From contig NC_134013.1 in the NCBI RefSeq assembly GCF_040712315.1, positions 36,826,001-36,890,000 of the forward strand: a stretch of DNA of 64,000 bases, given 5' to 3'. Both the position numbers and the translations under genes were made by a program. The notes under the pieces are model-generated. The model saw only the letters and a program-made list of their open reading frames with translations, was not told the origin of the DNA and ran no database searches. Shown here in pieces: positions 11,785 through 23,139 of this stretch (position 1 is the stretch's first letter; each line of letters opens with the position of its first letter). Origin of the DNA: Castanea sativa (lineage: Eukaryota; Streptophyta; Magnoliopsida; Fagales; Fagaceae).

Positions 11785-13342
11785 TTTGTTAACTCATATT
11801 TAACAAAAATTGTTAAATTATGTTTAACAAACATTGTCAAATTATGTTTAACAAAAAATGTTTTTAGTAAAATTCATCAAACATAATTTGACTCATGGGT
11901 CTTTTGGCGTATGAGTTTTATTGATGTGAGTAGTGCCCATTCAAGATAATGTATCTCTTAATTACAATCCCTAGTTTCAAGGGATGACCCTTTGATTCCA
12001 ATCACGTCTCTTTTTCACCTAAGTTTATTTAGTTTCATGTTTAAGGGATATGTGTTTTTATTTATCTGTGGCTGCACCTAACAAATTATTTAGGTTACTT
12101 ACATACCCTTGACAGGGATCAAGCTAATTCGTAGTTCTTATTTTAAGGTTTTAGATTTAAAAATCCTCAAATATAATTTTGCCCAATTTAAATAATGGAC
12201 ATTTAATTCAAATACTTGATGTTTAATTAAGCATCGACTTAATTTTGTTTTTGGGTGAGATAATTGATTTTAATCTCAAGGATAAGTCAAGGACCATGTT
12301 TTTATGGAAGTTAAACTAAGGATTCTCTCTTTGAGAAGTTGAATGTCCAAGCAATTTCCCCTTTCTTTCATTTGCTTCTTTGTAGGATTTTTAATGATAT
12401 TTTGATTGAGGTTCCCAAATTTAATTAAGGGAAAGAAAACTCCTTTGAAACAATTTTATTTTTTGAACATGTTTTAGGAGTTGGGAATTGGAAAATTTTC
12501 TCAAATCAATTTTATATTTATTTTATTTTGGGAATTATAAACTCCAACTTTGATTAAGAAATTAGAAATCCCAAAGAATTAGTCATGTTGGAATTTTAAG
12601 GAATTAAAATCCCCACTTTATATAAAATAATTTTCGGAATCAAGGACTCCATTGAAGCATATTATTTTAAATTGGTTGAGTTAAGAAGTCCAACTTGTTT
12701 AAGATTTGATAGAGTCAAAGACTCCATTAATTTGGTAGAGTCAATGATTCATTAATTTAGTGGTAGAGTCAAGGACTCCATCAAGATTTGGTAGAGCCAA
12801 AGACTCCATTAATTTTGTGGTAGAGTCAAGAACTCCATTAAGATTTGGTAGAGTCAAGGACTCTAGTTGAAAAAGTATTGAACCAACACTTGAGAGAATT
12901 TTTATTTGGTAATTCTCAAATAGAATCTACGAGTTAGGGAATCGTATTTAAAGCTTCATGTATGGAGTTAGGAACTCCTCATGAAACCCGACCCTATTTG
13001 ATTTACCAAACAAAAATTCAGATTTGAGGAAGAGGGAGAGAGAGAGAGATTTTGGTAGAGAATATTTATTTGGTAATTGTCAAATAGGATCTACAAGTTA
13101 GGGAATCGTATTTAAAGTTTCATATGGAGTTAGGAATTCCTCATGAAACCGACCCTATTTGTTTTACCAACTAAAAATTCAATTTCAAGAAGAGGAAGAG
13201 AAAGAGATTTATAGAAAAAAGGGACCGATAATATCCCACATACAAACCTATTGTTGATACCACGTGTTCCTCCTTTGCTTGATGTTGTTTTCTATCTCTG
13301 TCTGTGTCTCTCTTCTTCTTCTTCTTCTTCTTCTTCTTCTTT
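11785..13342. other. Insertion of uncertain type inside the LINE, with short tandem repeats
   Basis: The segment starts TGTTGACAAAATTTGTTAAC and has repeated TTTAACAAAAATTGT motifs, so it may begin an LTR, but I found no matching right end. Between about 12690 and 12865 the phrase GGTAGAGTCAAGGACTCCAT recurs five or six times at 30-50-bp spacing. A 150-bp tandem duplication follows at 12900-13205. A CTT microsatellite closes it (13313-13342). No gene. Confidence 0.5.
12900..13205. repeat. Tandem duplication, about 150-bp unit, two copies
   Basis: Copy 1 (about 12903-13050) and copy 2 (about 13066-13205) both run TATTTGGTAATT.TCAAATA, GAATCGTATTTAAAG, GGAGTTAGGAA, CTCATGAAAC and GACCCTATTTG, and end in a GAGAGA-rich stretch. 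They differ at scattered bases. Confidence 0.75.
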
Positions 13343-13343
13343 T

Positions 13344-15299
13344 GGGTAATTACATTAAACCCACCAGTGGTTTGGCCTGAAATCGCTTTGCCTATTTGTG
13401 ATTTAAAAAATGCTACTTTACCCACCTGAGGTATGTTCTGTTTATTTTTTTAACCCATATATGTTAAAATCAATTATAAATAGGTATTTTTGCTTAAATT
13501 TTATGTCCCTCTCGTCCAAAAACAAAAAATAGAACAAAAAAGCAAGCGAAACAAGGTGAAAAAAGAGAGTCCAGGGTTTTGAGGTTAAAAAAAAAAATTG
13601 CACCCAAGCAAACTACACAATGGAACAATACCACTCAATCGTCACCCACAAGCGCTGACGCCGCCGATGATGCCACCGATTTCTTCCTCCCTCCTCCTCC
13701 CTAAAACCGAACCCACAACAGCATCACAATGTCCTTCCTCCGTCCTCAACGCCGAAACCGAACCCAGCAGTAAGTTCCATTCATGCTCTGCTCCTCGATC
13801 CCATCGGTGGTGGTTGAAGAGACGACCTCAATCCCGTCACTGTTGTGTGCATCCCAGCTTGATACTTGCCCCGTGAAAGTTCCAATCACCGTTGTTCCTC
13901 CGTGGGTTTGTCTTCTTCTTTATTCAATTTTTTTAATATATAATAAAATTGGTAACACAAATTTCGCTGTCAATGTGTGATTGTTACTTATGGGTTCTTC
14001 AATGTTGTGTGTATCCCACACCGATCCTTGCCTCGTGAAAGTTCTGATCACCATCGTCCCTTTGTGGCTAACTTTTTCTTTATTCAATTTTCATTAATAG
14101 ATAATAATAAAAATTGATTACACTTGTTCGCTGTGAATGTGTAATTATTATTTATGGGTTCTTGAATTTGTCTTTATTTCATTCTGTAGCTTTATTGTTT
14201 GATGATTTGCTTCAGTCAATTTTCCTATTTTGCTTTTGTGTTATGTACAAAATGTGGTACTATTTTGCGGTGGTAATGTTCAAAGTTGCAGTGCTCTTCT
14301 CGTTGGGTCATGAAAATTAAATATATAAATAAATAACTTAAAAAAGTTATAAGTTAAGCACAATAGATTGCATTATTAGCAACAATCTTTAATTATTAAG
14401 AGAGTCACAGAGAGCCACATTATTGTCAGAAGTAGCTTGTGTGTGAAAATTAATATTTGATTTGGTGGGTTCACTTTGCAGATTTCTCCTCTCTTCGCCT
14501 TTGCAGTGGTGGGTTCGCAGTGGTTTGTGGGTTTTAGTTAGAAGCCTTGGTTTGTTGTTGTTGTTGTTATTGTTGTGCTTGGCCTTCGGCTTCACAAGAT
14601 TGGCAACAACTTTGAGTTTCTTTTTGATGTTAGAAGTGACTTTCTTGATCTTGCCTTCGCTGCCAAGTGATTTTCTCTTTGGTGTCACAAAACCAAAGTA
14701 TTCAAAATCCAAATCAATGGCACTGTGAAGCCGAGGGACCAAAGGGGACCAAATTGAACTCTAAGAGTAGTTAAAGTCGAAAGCAGAAGACTTGTCAGGA
14801 AATTTTTGAAGCAGATTTTTTGACATCAATGGATCCATGTAGTAAACCACTTTAGTAATGCCCATGAGAGACATATCTGATATTCTTCTCTGATTTTTTT
14901 TTTTTTTTCTCTTTCTGTGGTTGATGATTGAAAGCTAATAATTTTTTTTTTTTTTTTTGATTGAAGGGTAATATTGTATTGTTCGGTTATTTGTGTAGGT
15001 TGATCTGAGTTTTATTTTTTTGGGTATGTTCTTCATGTTCAAGATTTATGTGAATTGAGAGAGAGACCAATACCACTTTTTGACCTTGTTTCTCTTGTAT
15101 TTTTGTGCTATTTTTTGTTTTGGGAGGAGAGAGACATAAAATTTGAGAAAAAATACCTATTTATCCCTGATTTTAACAGACGTGAGTTACGGAAAACAAA
15201 CGGAACATACCTCAAGTGGGTAAAGTGATACTTTTTAAACTACTGGTATGCAAAGCAATTTCGGGCCAAAGCATAGGTGGAATTAGTGTAATTACCCCC
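13344..15299. mobile_element. TIR DNA transposon, about 1.96 kb, inside the LINE
   Basis: The left end GGGTAATTACATTAAACCCA matches inverted the right end (TAGTGTAATTACCCC). The match extends over about 110 bp through GCCTGAAATCGCTTTGC / GCAAAGCAATTTCGGGCC and TACTTTACCCACCTGAGGTA / CTCAAGTGGGTAAAGTGATA. There is no transposase. The interior has a possibly captured coding segment (14389-14742, minus) and other short ORFs. Target duplication not defined. Confidence 0.7.
14389..14742 (-). CDS. Unrecognised basic ORF inside the TIR element
   Basis: A 117-codon open frame on the minus strand. It has a C-terminal half rich in Asn, Lys and Thr (a GTT microsatellite encodes seven Asn) and a Lys-rich centre (KRKSLGSEGKIKKV). 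I do not recognise a family. It may be a captured host exon or a chance ORF; the simple-sequence content argues for caution. Confidence 0.25.
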   Translation of the reverse strand: MVPRLHSAIDLDFEYFGFVTPKRKSLGSEGKIKKVTSNIKKKLKVVANLVKPKAKHNNNNNNNKPRLLTKTHKPLRTHHCKGEERRNLQSEPTKSNINFHTQATSDNNVALCDSLNN

Positions 15300-15870
15300 T
15301 CCCTTTTTTTCTCTCTATGTTTTTGTTGTGTGTTTCTCTCTATTTGCGTGCCTCTGTATTTTTTGTAACCTCTTGAAACTTGCTAAAGCCTCTTCAATTT
15401 ATAGAGAAATTGAGAAACCGTTTCCCCTTTTCTTCTCTTAACTGATCACTTCATGTAGTAGTTTGTGTCAGTTTCTCTTCAACAATTCCTCATTTCATGT
15501 TCAACCGCGCCCACTATCCAGCTTTTTGCTCTTTTTTTGTTTGTTCTGTTTCTTTAAGCTCCCTATTTTTTTGATTGTGTCATCTCACTTTTCAAGTTTT
15601 TGTTTGTTTCATTTCTATATTTTTCTTTTCATAGGTACTAGGTAGCAAACCACTTTGACATCATTATTATTATTACATTTGACTCACATGGTCCTTTTTT
15701 TTAATCTATGTTAATCACCTTTTTGTAGATGACCATACACCTGGTCTTATCCTATTCTTTAGTCCATTGCATCATTGTCAGTGTTGTTTGTGTTGCCGTG
15801 TAAGCATGCACCTATGACACTTTTTTATGACATTTTTTGGTTTCAACATGCCCTCTTCTCTTATGTCTAG
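15300..15870. other. T-rich segment between the TIR element and the LINE RT part; no gene
   Basis: Pyrimidine-rich DNA with no recognisable coding sequence. It probably belongs to the same compound insertion as 11785-13342, which the TIR element would then have split. Confidence 0.4.
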
Positions 15871-15879
15871 CAGAGAATC

Positions 15880-17540
15880 TCCAAAAGTAGGATGGAAAGG
15901 CCTTTTCGTTTTGAGAAAATGTGGATTGGCCACCCAGGGTTCTAGCAAGTAGTTGATAATGCTTGGAATTTGTTCTCGAGCATCCAGTTAGCCATCTCTT
16001 CCTTAAAATCCCTTGCTACCTTCTGGAATAAAGAAGTTTTTGGAAACATTTTTGCCCAAAAAAGAAAGCTTATTGCCAAAATTGGGGGCCTTCAAAAGGC
16101 CTTGGCTTCTCGCCCTCTTGCCTTTTTATTTCTCTAGAGCAAGAGCTCTCTCTCAAGTATGCTGCTATTTTTATCCAAGAAGAGAAATTTTAGGCTCTAA
16201 AATCTAGGGTAGACTGGCAGATTTTTGGTGATAGAAATACGACATTCTTCCACATTAAAACTATCACTAGAAGGGAGCATAATAATATCAGGCAGATTAA
16301 GAACATCATAGGTGATTGGGTGGATTCAAAGGACCAAGTAATGGATATAATTCTAAAGGGCTTCATAGATCTCTATCAGTCACAGCATCTTACCTCTATC
16401 TCCCGTTCAGATTTTGAGGTTGACTGGGCCATCTTCCTCTCTGATGCTGGCTCCAAGAAACTCTCTTGCAACTTCACCAGCCAGGAAATTCACAAGTCTA
16501 TGTTTTTCTTAAAGCCCTTCAAGGCCCCAGGCATGGATGGTCTTTATAATGGTTTTTTTCAACATTTCTAGCACACGATGGGTCCATCTGTTATTGAAGA
16601 GATCCAGTCCATCATCTCCTCTAAAAAAGGTTCCATCATACCTCAATCAAACTCTGGTGGTCCTCATCCCTAAAAGGGATGGCCCTAAAACCCTTGGTCA
16701 CTTTAGGCCAATTAGTTTATGCTCCACTGTCTACAAAACTATCTCTAAGATAATTGTAAATAGAATCAGACCCTATATGTACCACTTTGTTTCCCTACTT
16801 CAAGCTACTTCCATCCCTGGAAGGAAAGGCCTAGACAATATGATTTATAGCCCAGGAAATTCTCCACTCCATGGAAAAAATGAAAGGAAAGAAAGGCAAC
16901 ATGGGGCTAAAAATTGATCTTGAAAAAGCCTTTGATGGCCTTGAATGGACCTCATCCGCTTTAACTTCCCTTTGGATCTCATTGATGTAATTATGGACTG
17001 CATCTCTTAAACCTCTGTGTCTGTTCTCTTCAACGGTGGCAAACTCCCTGCTTTCAATCCATCTTGGGGTATCCGCTAAGGGGATCCGTTGTTGCCATAC
17101 ATCTTCATATTATACCTGGAATACCTCGAGCTTCTTATTCATAAGAAAGCAATTGATCGAACTTGGAAACCCATCAAAGCCTCCAAATCTGGTCCTATCT
17201 TTTCTCATTTATTTTTTGCGGATGACCTTATCCTTTTTAGTCAAGCGACTCTTGAAAACTGCAATGCCATCAAGGATGTGTTATCATCCTTCTGTACTCT
17301 TTCTGGCCAAAAAGTTAGTAAAGAGAAATCAAGTATCCTCTTCTCAAAAAACACCCTCACAGAAGATAGGGATTTTGTTTGCAACTCCCTTGGCATATTG
17401 GAAACAAAGAAATTTGATAGATATCTTGGTTTTCCCTTGAAGTTTGCAGACCGTGGATCAAAAGATTTTGACTTCATTATCCATAAAGTCCAAGACAAGC
17501 TCGCTGGCTGGCAAGCAAGCCCTCTATATCACTTGTAGGT
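15880..17540 (+). pseudogene. LINE reverse transcriptase domain
   Basis: Reading across frames gives RPFRFEKMWIGHPGF, then VVLIPKRDGPKTLGHFRPIS, then FFADDLILFSQ (the catalytic Ala-Asp-Asp near 17215), then SGQKVSKEKS. These are in the order of an L1-type RT that copies LINE RNA at the nicked target. Several stops and frameshifts (for example near 16140, 16570 and 16915) break the protein. Confidence 0.8.
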
Positions 17541-17779
17541 AGAACTCTTATATAATCCTTATCGGGCCCTATCCCTGATTATGTCATGCAATGTGTCTTG
17601 CTCCCTAGTAGCATATGTCAGGAAATTGATCAAGCTAACAAATTTTTTTTATAGGGCTCTACCCTTGAAAAAAGAAAGATGCACATGGTCAATTGGAACA
17701 CAGTTACTCACCCAAAAAACCAGGGTGGTATGAGCATCTAAGAATCAAAACCACGGAATCTACATTGCAGCTAAAGGTT

Positions 17780-18160
17780 TAGATGTTTTGAACCTCCCTA
17801 CTCCCGTTTCCTGGATTTGGAAAGTAAAGGCTTCTCCAAAAATGTTGTTCTTTCTCTGGTTATATTCTTGCAATATTATCCCCGTCCGAGAAGTATTGGC
17901 TTCAAGGGGTTTAAGTCTTGATCAAAGCTGCCCCATCTGTGGGTCTCATCCCAAGTCAAGAGACTGTCTCCTCAAAGAACGCTCCTTCTTAGTAAGCTTT
18001 TGGAACCAGCTTGGGCCTCCCTCACGCCTTTATTCCTCTTTTGGGCTCCCTTTCCAAGACTGGATCCATGCAAACTGCACATCTTGCCTTGATTCTTGGC
18101 ACCACCGCAACCTTTGGTCCCTTTATTCCTATTTGGTATCTGGTCTTTATGGCTAAATAG
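17780..18160 (+). pseudogene. LINE zinc-binding reverse-transcriptase region (zf-RVT)
   Basis: The frame reads VSWIWKVKASPKMLFFLWL, then CPICGSHPKSRDCLL, the typical W.W....P....FLW and C..C motifs of the plant zf-RVT domain that follows the RT in L1 elements. The usual HLFFEC part is disrupted. Confidence 0.75.
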
Positions 18161-18299
18161 GAACTGTATGACTCGTCAAGCTAAGCAAGCAAACCCTGGC
18201 TCTCCAAGGAATGCATTGCCAAAGCTCTAGAGTTCCCCTTCCTTACAACCCCAAACACTTATTTTGCCCCAAAATCTAGGGCCAACACTAGATGGGTTA

Positions 18300-18690
18300 A
18301 ATTGGCCCTTCATTGGTTGAAGCTAAACATTGATGCCTCCATTCTCGGTAATGATGAGAGTGCTAGTGGATTAATCCGAGATTCTGATGTTATATAGGTT
18401 CTAGGATTCTCTAGAAAGATAAGCACCTCCTCAATCCTTATGGCTGACCTTTGGGCATTGAGAGATGGTCTTCGCAAGGCCAAAAACTTGAATATCCAAA
18501 AGCTTATAATTAGTGTTGACTCCATTGAAGTTGTTAACCTTATAGCTTTTAATTTTATCATTAACAGCCAAACGCAACCACTTGTGGCTGAATGCAAGGT
18601 CATTCTCCAAGCTATTTCTTAGGCCAACAAGGCTTCTGACTCTTTGGCTAAACTGGAAAGACTGCAGGAGGAACCTTTTGTTTGTTTGTA
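18300..18690 (+). pseudogene. LINE C-terminal RNase H domain
   Basis: The frame reads LNIDASILGNDESASGLIRD (first catalytic Asp), a stop near 18397, ADLWALRDGLRKAKNLN, then IISVDSIEVVNLI. The second acidic position, normally Glu in AELWAL, is Asp here. A further stop follows near 18620. RNase H degrades the RNA of the RNA-DNA hybrid in this class of LINE. Confidence 0.75.
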
Positions 18691-18771
18691 ACCCTTCTTC
18701 CCCCTATTTTAGATGTACTTGCTTTTGACAGCTCTAATAGGAGTCCCCCTGTAACTAACTCCCGCCTTTCA

Positions 18772-18937
18772 ACGATGTAGTGTTTTTTAATGCATTTTTG
18801 TTAACCCAAAAAAAAAAATTTGTTGTTCTCTTATTGGTATTGTCTATTTTCTACGATGTAGTGTTTTTTAATGCATTTTTGTTAACCCAAAAAAAAAAAA
18901 AAACTTTTGTTGTTCTCTTATTGGTATTGTCTATTTC
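18772..18937 (+). repeat. Tandem duplication of the LINE 3' end, 81-bp unit
   Basis: Two copies (18772-18852 and 18853 to about 18937) each contain CGATGTAGTGTTTTTTAATG, the A-tract, and the flank TTGTTGTTCTCTTATTGG. The duplication therefore includes LINE tail and adjacent host DNA and arose after insertion. Confidence 0.85.
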
Positions 18938-19258
18938 TATTGTAGCTTTTGATGATTGAAACATTATGCCTTTGTGTTTCTACTTCTAACTCATTTTTCA
19001 AATTTCATTTCTTTAGCTATATAATAATACTAATAATATAAGGACAAAATTTAGTTACAAAATTGATTGTAACTTTAAGCTACAACCTTTTTCAATATCT
19101 TTTTATTGAAAGTGAATTTTGACAAATTCACCATTAGATGATATCTCCTTCTTATATTCTTCATACTTGTAAATTTCTAGAAAATTGAATATCAATAGTT
19201 ATATTATCAATAAATTATTCAAATTGCTAGCTTTTGTAGTTTCAATTTTTTTTTCTTT

Positions 19259-19630
19259 TTCAGAAACACGCGCGCACACACACACACACATATATATATG
19301 GAAGGGGATGAGAAAAGGTAATACACTTATACGTCAACACCAAAACTGCATGTTGCAGTTTGTGTTGTGGAGCAAGTGATAAACCCCTTCTTAATATCAC
19401 ACCTTACCGATGTGGGACGACTCAACAACACTGAGTATCTTTTTTTTTTTTTTTGAGAAACACACGCACACACATATAGGGGAAGAAGGATGAGATAAAG
19501 GAATACATTCACACGCCAACACCAAAACTACATGTGGCAGTTAGTATTGCAAAGCAAGTGATAAACCATTTTTCAATATCACACTTTGCCGATGTGGAAC
19601 GACTCAACAATACTGAATATCCTTTTTTTT
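19259..19630. repeat. Tandem duplication, about 185-bp unit, with CA tracts
   Basis: Both copies run AGAAACACRCGC, a CA tract, CACGCCAACACCAAAACT, GTGATAAACC, and CCGATGTGG.ACGACTCAAC, and end in a T-run. A third copy starts at about 19632 but stops after the CA tract. Confidence 0.8.
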
Positions 19631-19961
19631 AGAAACACACACACACACACATTGTAGTTTACAATTGTGCATAAAATATAAGCTTATAGATCATATACTA
19701 AATAATATTTGATTGACACAAAATTTGACCTATATATTAAGAGCATAAAGAACATACACTTCAACAATTAGATTTTCAAAATATGCAGTAATATTTATTT
19801 TATTGAGTAAGTTCGGCTACAACCAATTTTGTTTTTAAACTTTATCCTAATTTAATTGGTTCCTTAATTAACTTACCAAAAAGAGCTTTGTTGATACTGT
19901 CCCTTCTCCATTATGATTTTTTTTTTTTTTTGGAAATCAAAAATTAAATTAAATAACCCAC

Positions 19962-19997
<36 letters not shown>

Positions 19998-20379
19998 TAA
20001 CCTTCATTTTCAGAGTTTTTTTTAATCTTTATCAGTGAACTAATTTTCCAAATGCTTCAATGGTAATCATGGATTTTTTCTACACTAGCAATAATATAAA
20101 TTTTATAAATTCCATAAATTATAGAACTATTAATTCTAAGCTTCATGTTTTTTGGTGTTGAGATGCGTTTAGATTAGGCTAGAGTAGAATTTCTATGTTG
20201 TATAAAAAAAATTAAAAAAAAAAAAAAGCATTTAAGAGGGTGCCAATCTTTTTTTAATCATTTTAGTCTGAAATTGATATTGCATGTTAAAAAATTTTGT
20301 TGCGAAATATCTTCTCCTTTTATTTCCAAAGTGTAATTGGCCCAACCAAATAATAATAATAATAATAAAAAAGGTTTAT

Positions 20380-20900
20380 TATACTTCTCTCCCTTGAGAT
20401 TTGGGAGAATAACACTCCACCTCAAACCTTAAGAGAAAAAATCACTTTCTCCCTTGAGACAAAAAATTCATTAAATTGATGTTAAAAATGTTGTGCACTA
20501 CTTTGCTTAAGGGTAGGTTCTCAAAATTATCCTCTCTTTTTAAAATCTATTGTTTTAAATTTTTAATTAAAGAGTATTTTAAAATATCACGTACAACTTT
20601 TGATTTTTTTTTTCTTATTTTCAATGGACTATGAAGAGATTGATTGTTGCAAGTGTTCGGTGCTCGATAATCTTTATGTTTTGATTCTAAATTTGTTTTT
20701 TTTAGAAATTGTTTTTCTAATCATGGTTAAACTTTGGGTAAAATGATCTTATAGAAATTTAGAATATTCCATTATAAATATAAACAAAAGTGGGGTGTTA
20801 TTTTCTTCAGACCTTAAGGATGGAGAGTGATTTTTTCATTCAAATTTAGAATGGAGTGTCATTCCACCAAACCTCAAGGGAGGGGAGCGCAATTATCTCA
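20380..20900. mobile_element. MITE-like inverted-repeat element
   Basis: The left part (TCTCCCTTGAGATTTGGGAG, CACTCCACCTCAAACC, AAAAAATCACTTTCTCCCTTG) recurs inverted at the right end (GAGAGTGATTTTTTCATTC, CAAACCTCAAGGGAGGGGAG). It has no coding capacity. End points are approximate. Confidence 0.6.
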
Positions 20901-22660
20901 AAAGTATGAAAATGGACACATGTACTACACATGTGATATCGACCACAAAGCAACTCTTGGGTCCCAAAAATATTATCACCAAAATTACCAATCCAAAATA
21001 GCAAGCATACACAAGAATACAAATAGTTACATGGAAAACCCTTTCTCATTGAAGGAAAAAATCACTAGACAAACTTTGAATAATTTCATTATTATCAAAT
21101 CAATTATAATAATTCACAAATTTGCACCTAAATTGAGATCTACCCAAATACAATAATCAATCATCTTGTGTATGTCTCACGGCTAAAGAAAAATCTCCTT
21201 AGTTTCTTTGTTACAAATAATCACACTCTCTTTGTATCTTACGGCTAAAGAAAAATCTCCTTATTTTTCTTTACTCTCACGCATGCGCATTACATCATTG
21301 TGGTTACTTCTTCTTTTTCTTCCAACGGTTCACTCTTGGTTGCTCTCTCTTTTTTCTTTTCATGCAACTCTCATTTGGATGCGTTTTCTCTTTGTCTTTC
21401 TTCACTTTTCAACGTCAAATAAAGCTTTAAAATTCTCCTTGATTTGTGTGATTTACAAAAAACATTATCAACAAAACCCAAACTTTTTTGTCTACTGCTT
21501 TGAGCTATCTTCCAAACAAAATTCCATTTTTTCTCTCTTGATTTCACGCAATATTCTCTCTCCTCATAGGGAGGACCCTTGGGCTAAAGCTATAAAATTC
21601 TTTGTAACATTGTCTATTTAGAAGACTTTAATTTCCTATTCCTTTGTGGACAATGAATACAATGCTTCTTTTAACAAGGAATAGACTTTCCTTCTACACT
21701 AAGGAAACCAAAAAAAATCTTCTTCAACTATCAATTAAGAAACTCAATTAGCTTCCCAATTCACATTTAGAATTAAAGGCAATTTCCCAACAATTACACA
21801 CAATAGTTCTAGGAATTTGACATGGCCTAAATAACCTCTGATATCTTCTCTTCTCACTTTTTATCAATATCTTCTCATCTCACTTTTTATCTGACTGATG
21901 TTATGGAACGCATGGATTTAGGAGGAGTTTGAGGTTGGTGGGTTTAGGTGATTGGTGGAGTGTTGAGTGATGGGTGGTGGATTGGCCAATGCAGTGATGA
22001 GGTGGTTGGAGCTTCATGAGCTTAGTGAGAGAGGTTCCCTGGACTTTCTTCCTTTGTTCGAGATTTTATCAATGCCTGGAAGAGTACAGAGCAATTAGGC
22101 GATGTTTTTATGGGTTGAATCCAAGCCTACTTTGCTTGCGGTTAGAGAGGCCAAGAAGCTTAATTTATCCCAGGTTTATTCTTAAAAGGCTAACCTTACC
22201 CAAGGTTGAACATCTTTTATTAAGTTGAATAAGATGAGTAAAAAATAAGCTCATGAAGTATAACATATCATGTCTATACTCCAATGATAAGTATTTTTTA
22301 GTAACCCATGGAATTACTATAAGACAAGCAATGACCATATTATTTGGGATTATAACCAAAAATAAAAACCGTCTACCTTCTTAATAATGTTCGCAATCTG
22401 AGGCTTTTTAAAATATATATGTTTTGAATATAATCACCTTCTTGCTTAATACAGCTCTAAAATAATTACCAAATGCAAAAAATTTCACCTTTCCCCATTG
22501 GGAGGACCTGCAATTAACCATTTCTCAAATTGGAATAGAGACATCACACACACACACACACACACAAAATGAGCTGGAAGAGGTGAGAGAGAGAGAGGAC
22601 AAGGGCCAAGAAGCAGTGAGATGACTGCTAAACCTCTACCATAAGACAAGCAATGACCAT

Positions 22661-22666
22661 TTTATT
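22661..22666 (-). terminator. Probable polyadenylation signal of the PTB3 gene
   Basis: AATAAA on the minus strand, about 475 bp below the PTB3 stop codon. It is the best-placed canonical signal I see, predicting an mRNA end near 22640. Plant polyadenylation signals are loose, so the true end may differ. Confidence 0.45.
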
Positions 22667-23139
22667 TGTCTTTCACAGAGAGGAGTAACAAACAGGGGGG
22701 AGTTAGAAGGAAATGGGAAAACTTCAAAAAGTTGCTCATCCCTCAACTGACGGGAAAAAAGGGGCATTAGGATACAACAGACATGGCCCGATTAGCCTAA
22801 ATTACAAAGACATATACAACAAAGATATATAAGAGATCCCTCTACCTGGAAAGGTATATTCTCTTTCCCTCTTTCTTCCTAAATCCTACCCTCAAAACTG
22901 TGCCTATCTGCAGTCAGAAATCTACCCCCACTATTGAAGGAACCTAAACAATCATTGGTACAAGGACTGTAGATGAGAAAGATAGATGATTAAAGAAATT
23001 CAAACAGTATGTCCCGCCAGTACAAAAGCAATCAAAACCACATTATAAGAAAAGTGTTGAAACCGTCAGCAGCACATAATATCCTTACCCCAATAGGCTT
23101 AAGGATCCTTACCCAGTTATCCTTCTATTACAAGATCTC

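Larger units (their letters stand above)
10860..18903 (+). mobile_element. L1-type LINE (non-LTR retrotransposon), broken, with later insertions
   Basis: The usual order of a plant L1 ORF2 can be followed on the plus strand: endonuclease (11100-11780), reverse transcriptase (about 15870-17540), zinc-binding region (17780-18160), RNase H (18300-18690), 3' UTR and A-tract (18808-18818). About 4 kb of unrelated DNA (roughly 11785-15870) separates endonuclease from RT. Many stops and frameshifts occur in every domain, so it is dead. The 5' limit is unclear; LINE-like sequence fades upstream of about 10860. No target-site duplication was found. Confidence 0.8.
18940..22640. other. Intergenic between the LINE and the PTB3 gene: repeats, one MITE, no gene
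   Basis: It holds the 180-bp tandem duplication at 19259-19630, CA microsatellites (19275-19290, 19966-19995, 22545-22567), the inverted-repeat element at 20380-20900, and a small direct repeat of ACGGCTAAAGAAAAATCTCC (21180 and 21240). The remaining ORFs are A/T-rich and resemble nothing I know. Confidence 0.5.

Noticed and set aside
20827..21156. Plus ORF of 109 codons near the MITE
   Set aside because: It starts inside the MITE TIR and has Asn/Ile/Lys-rich composition as expected for random AT-rich DNA.
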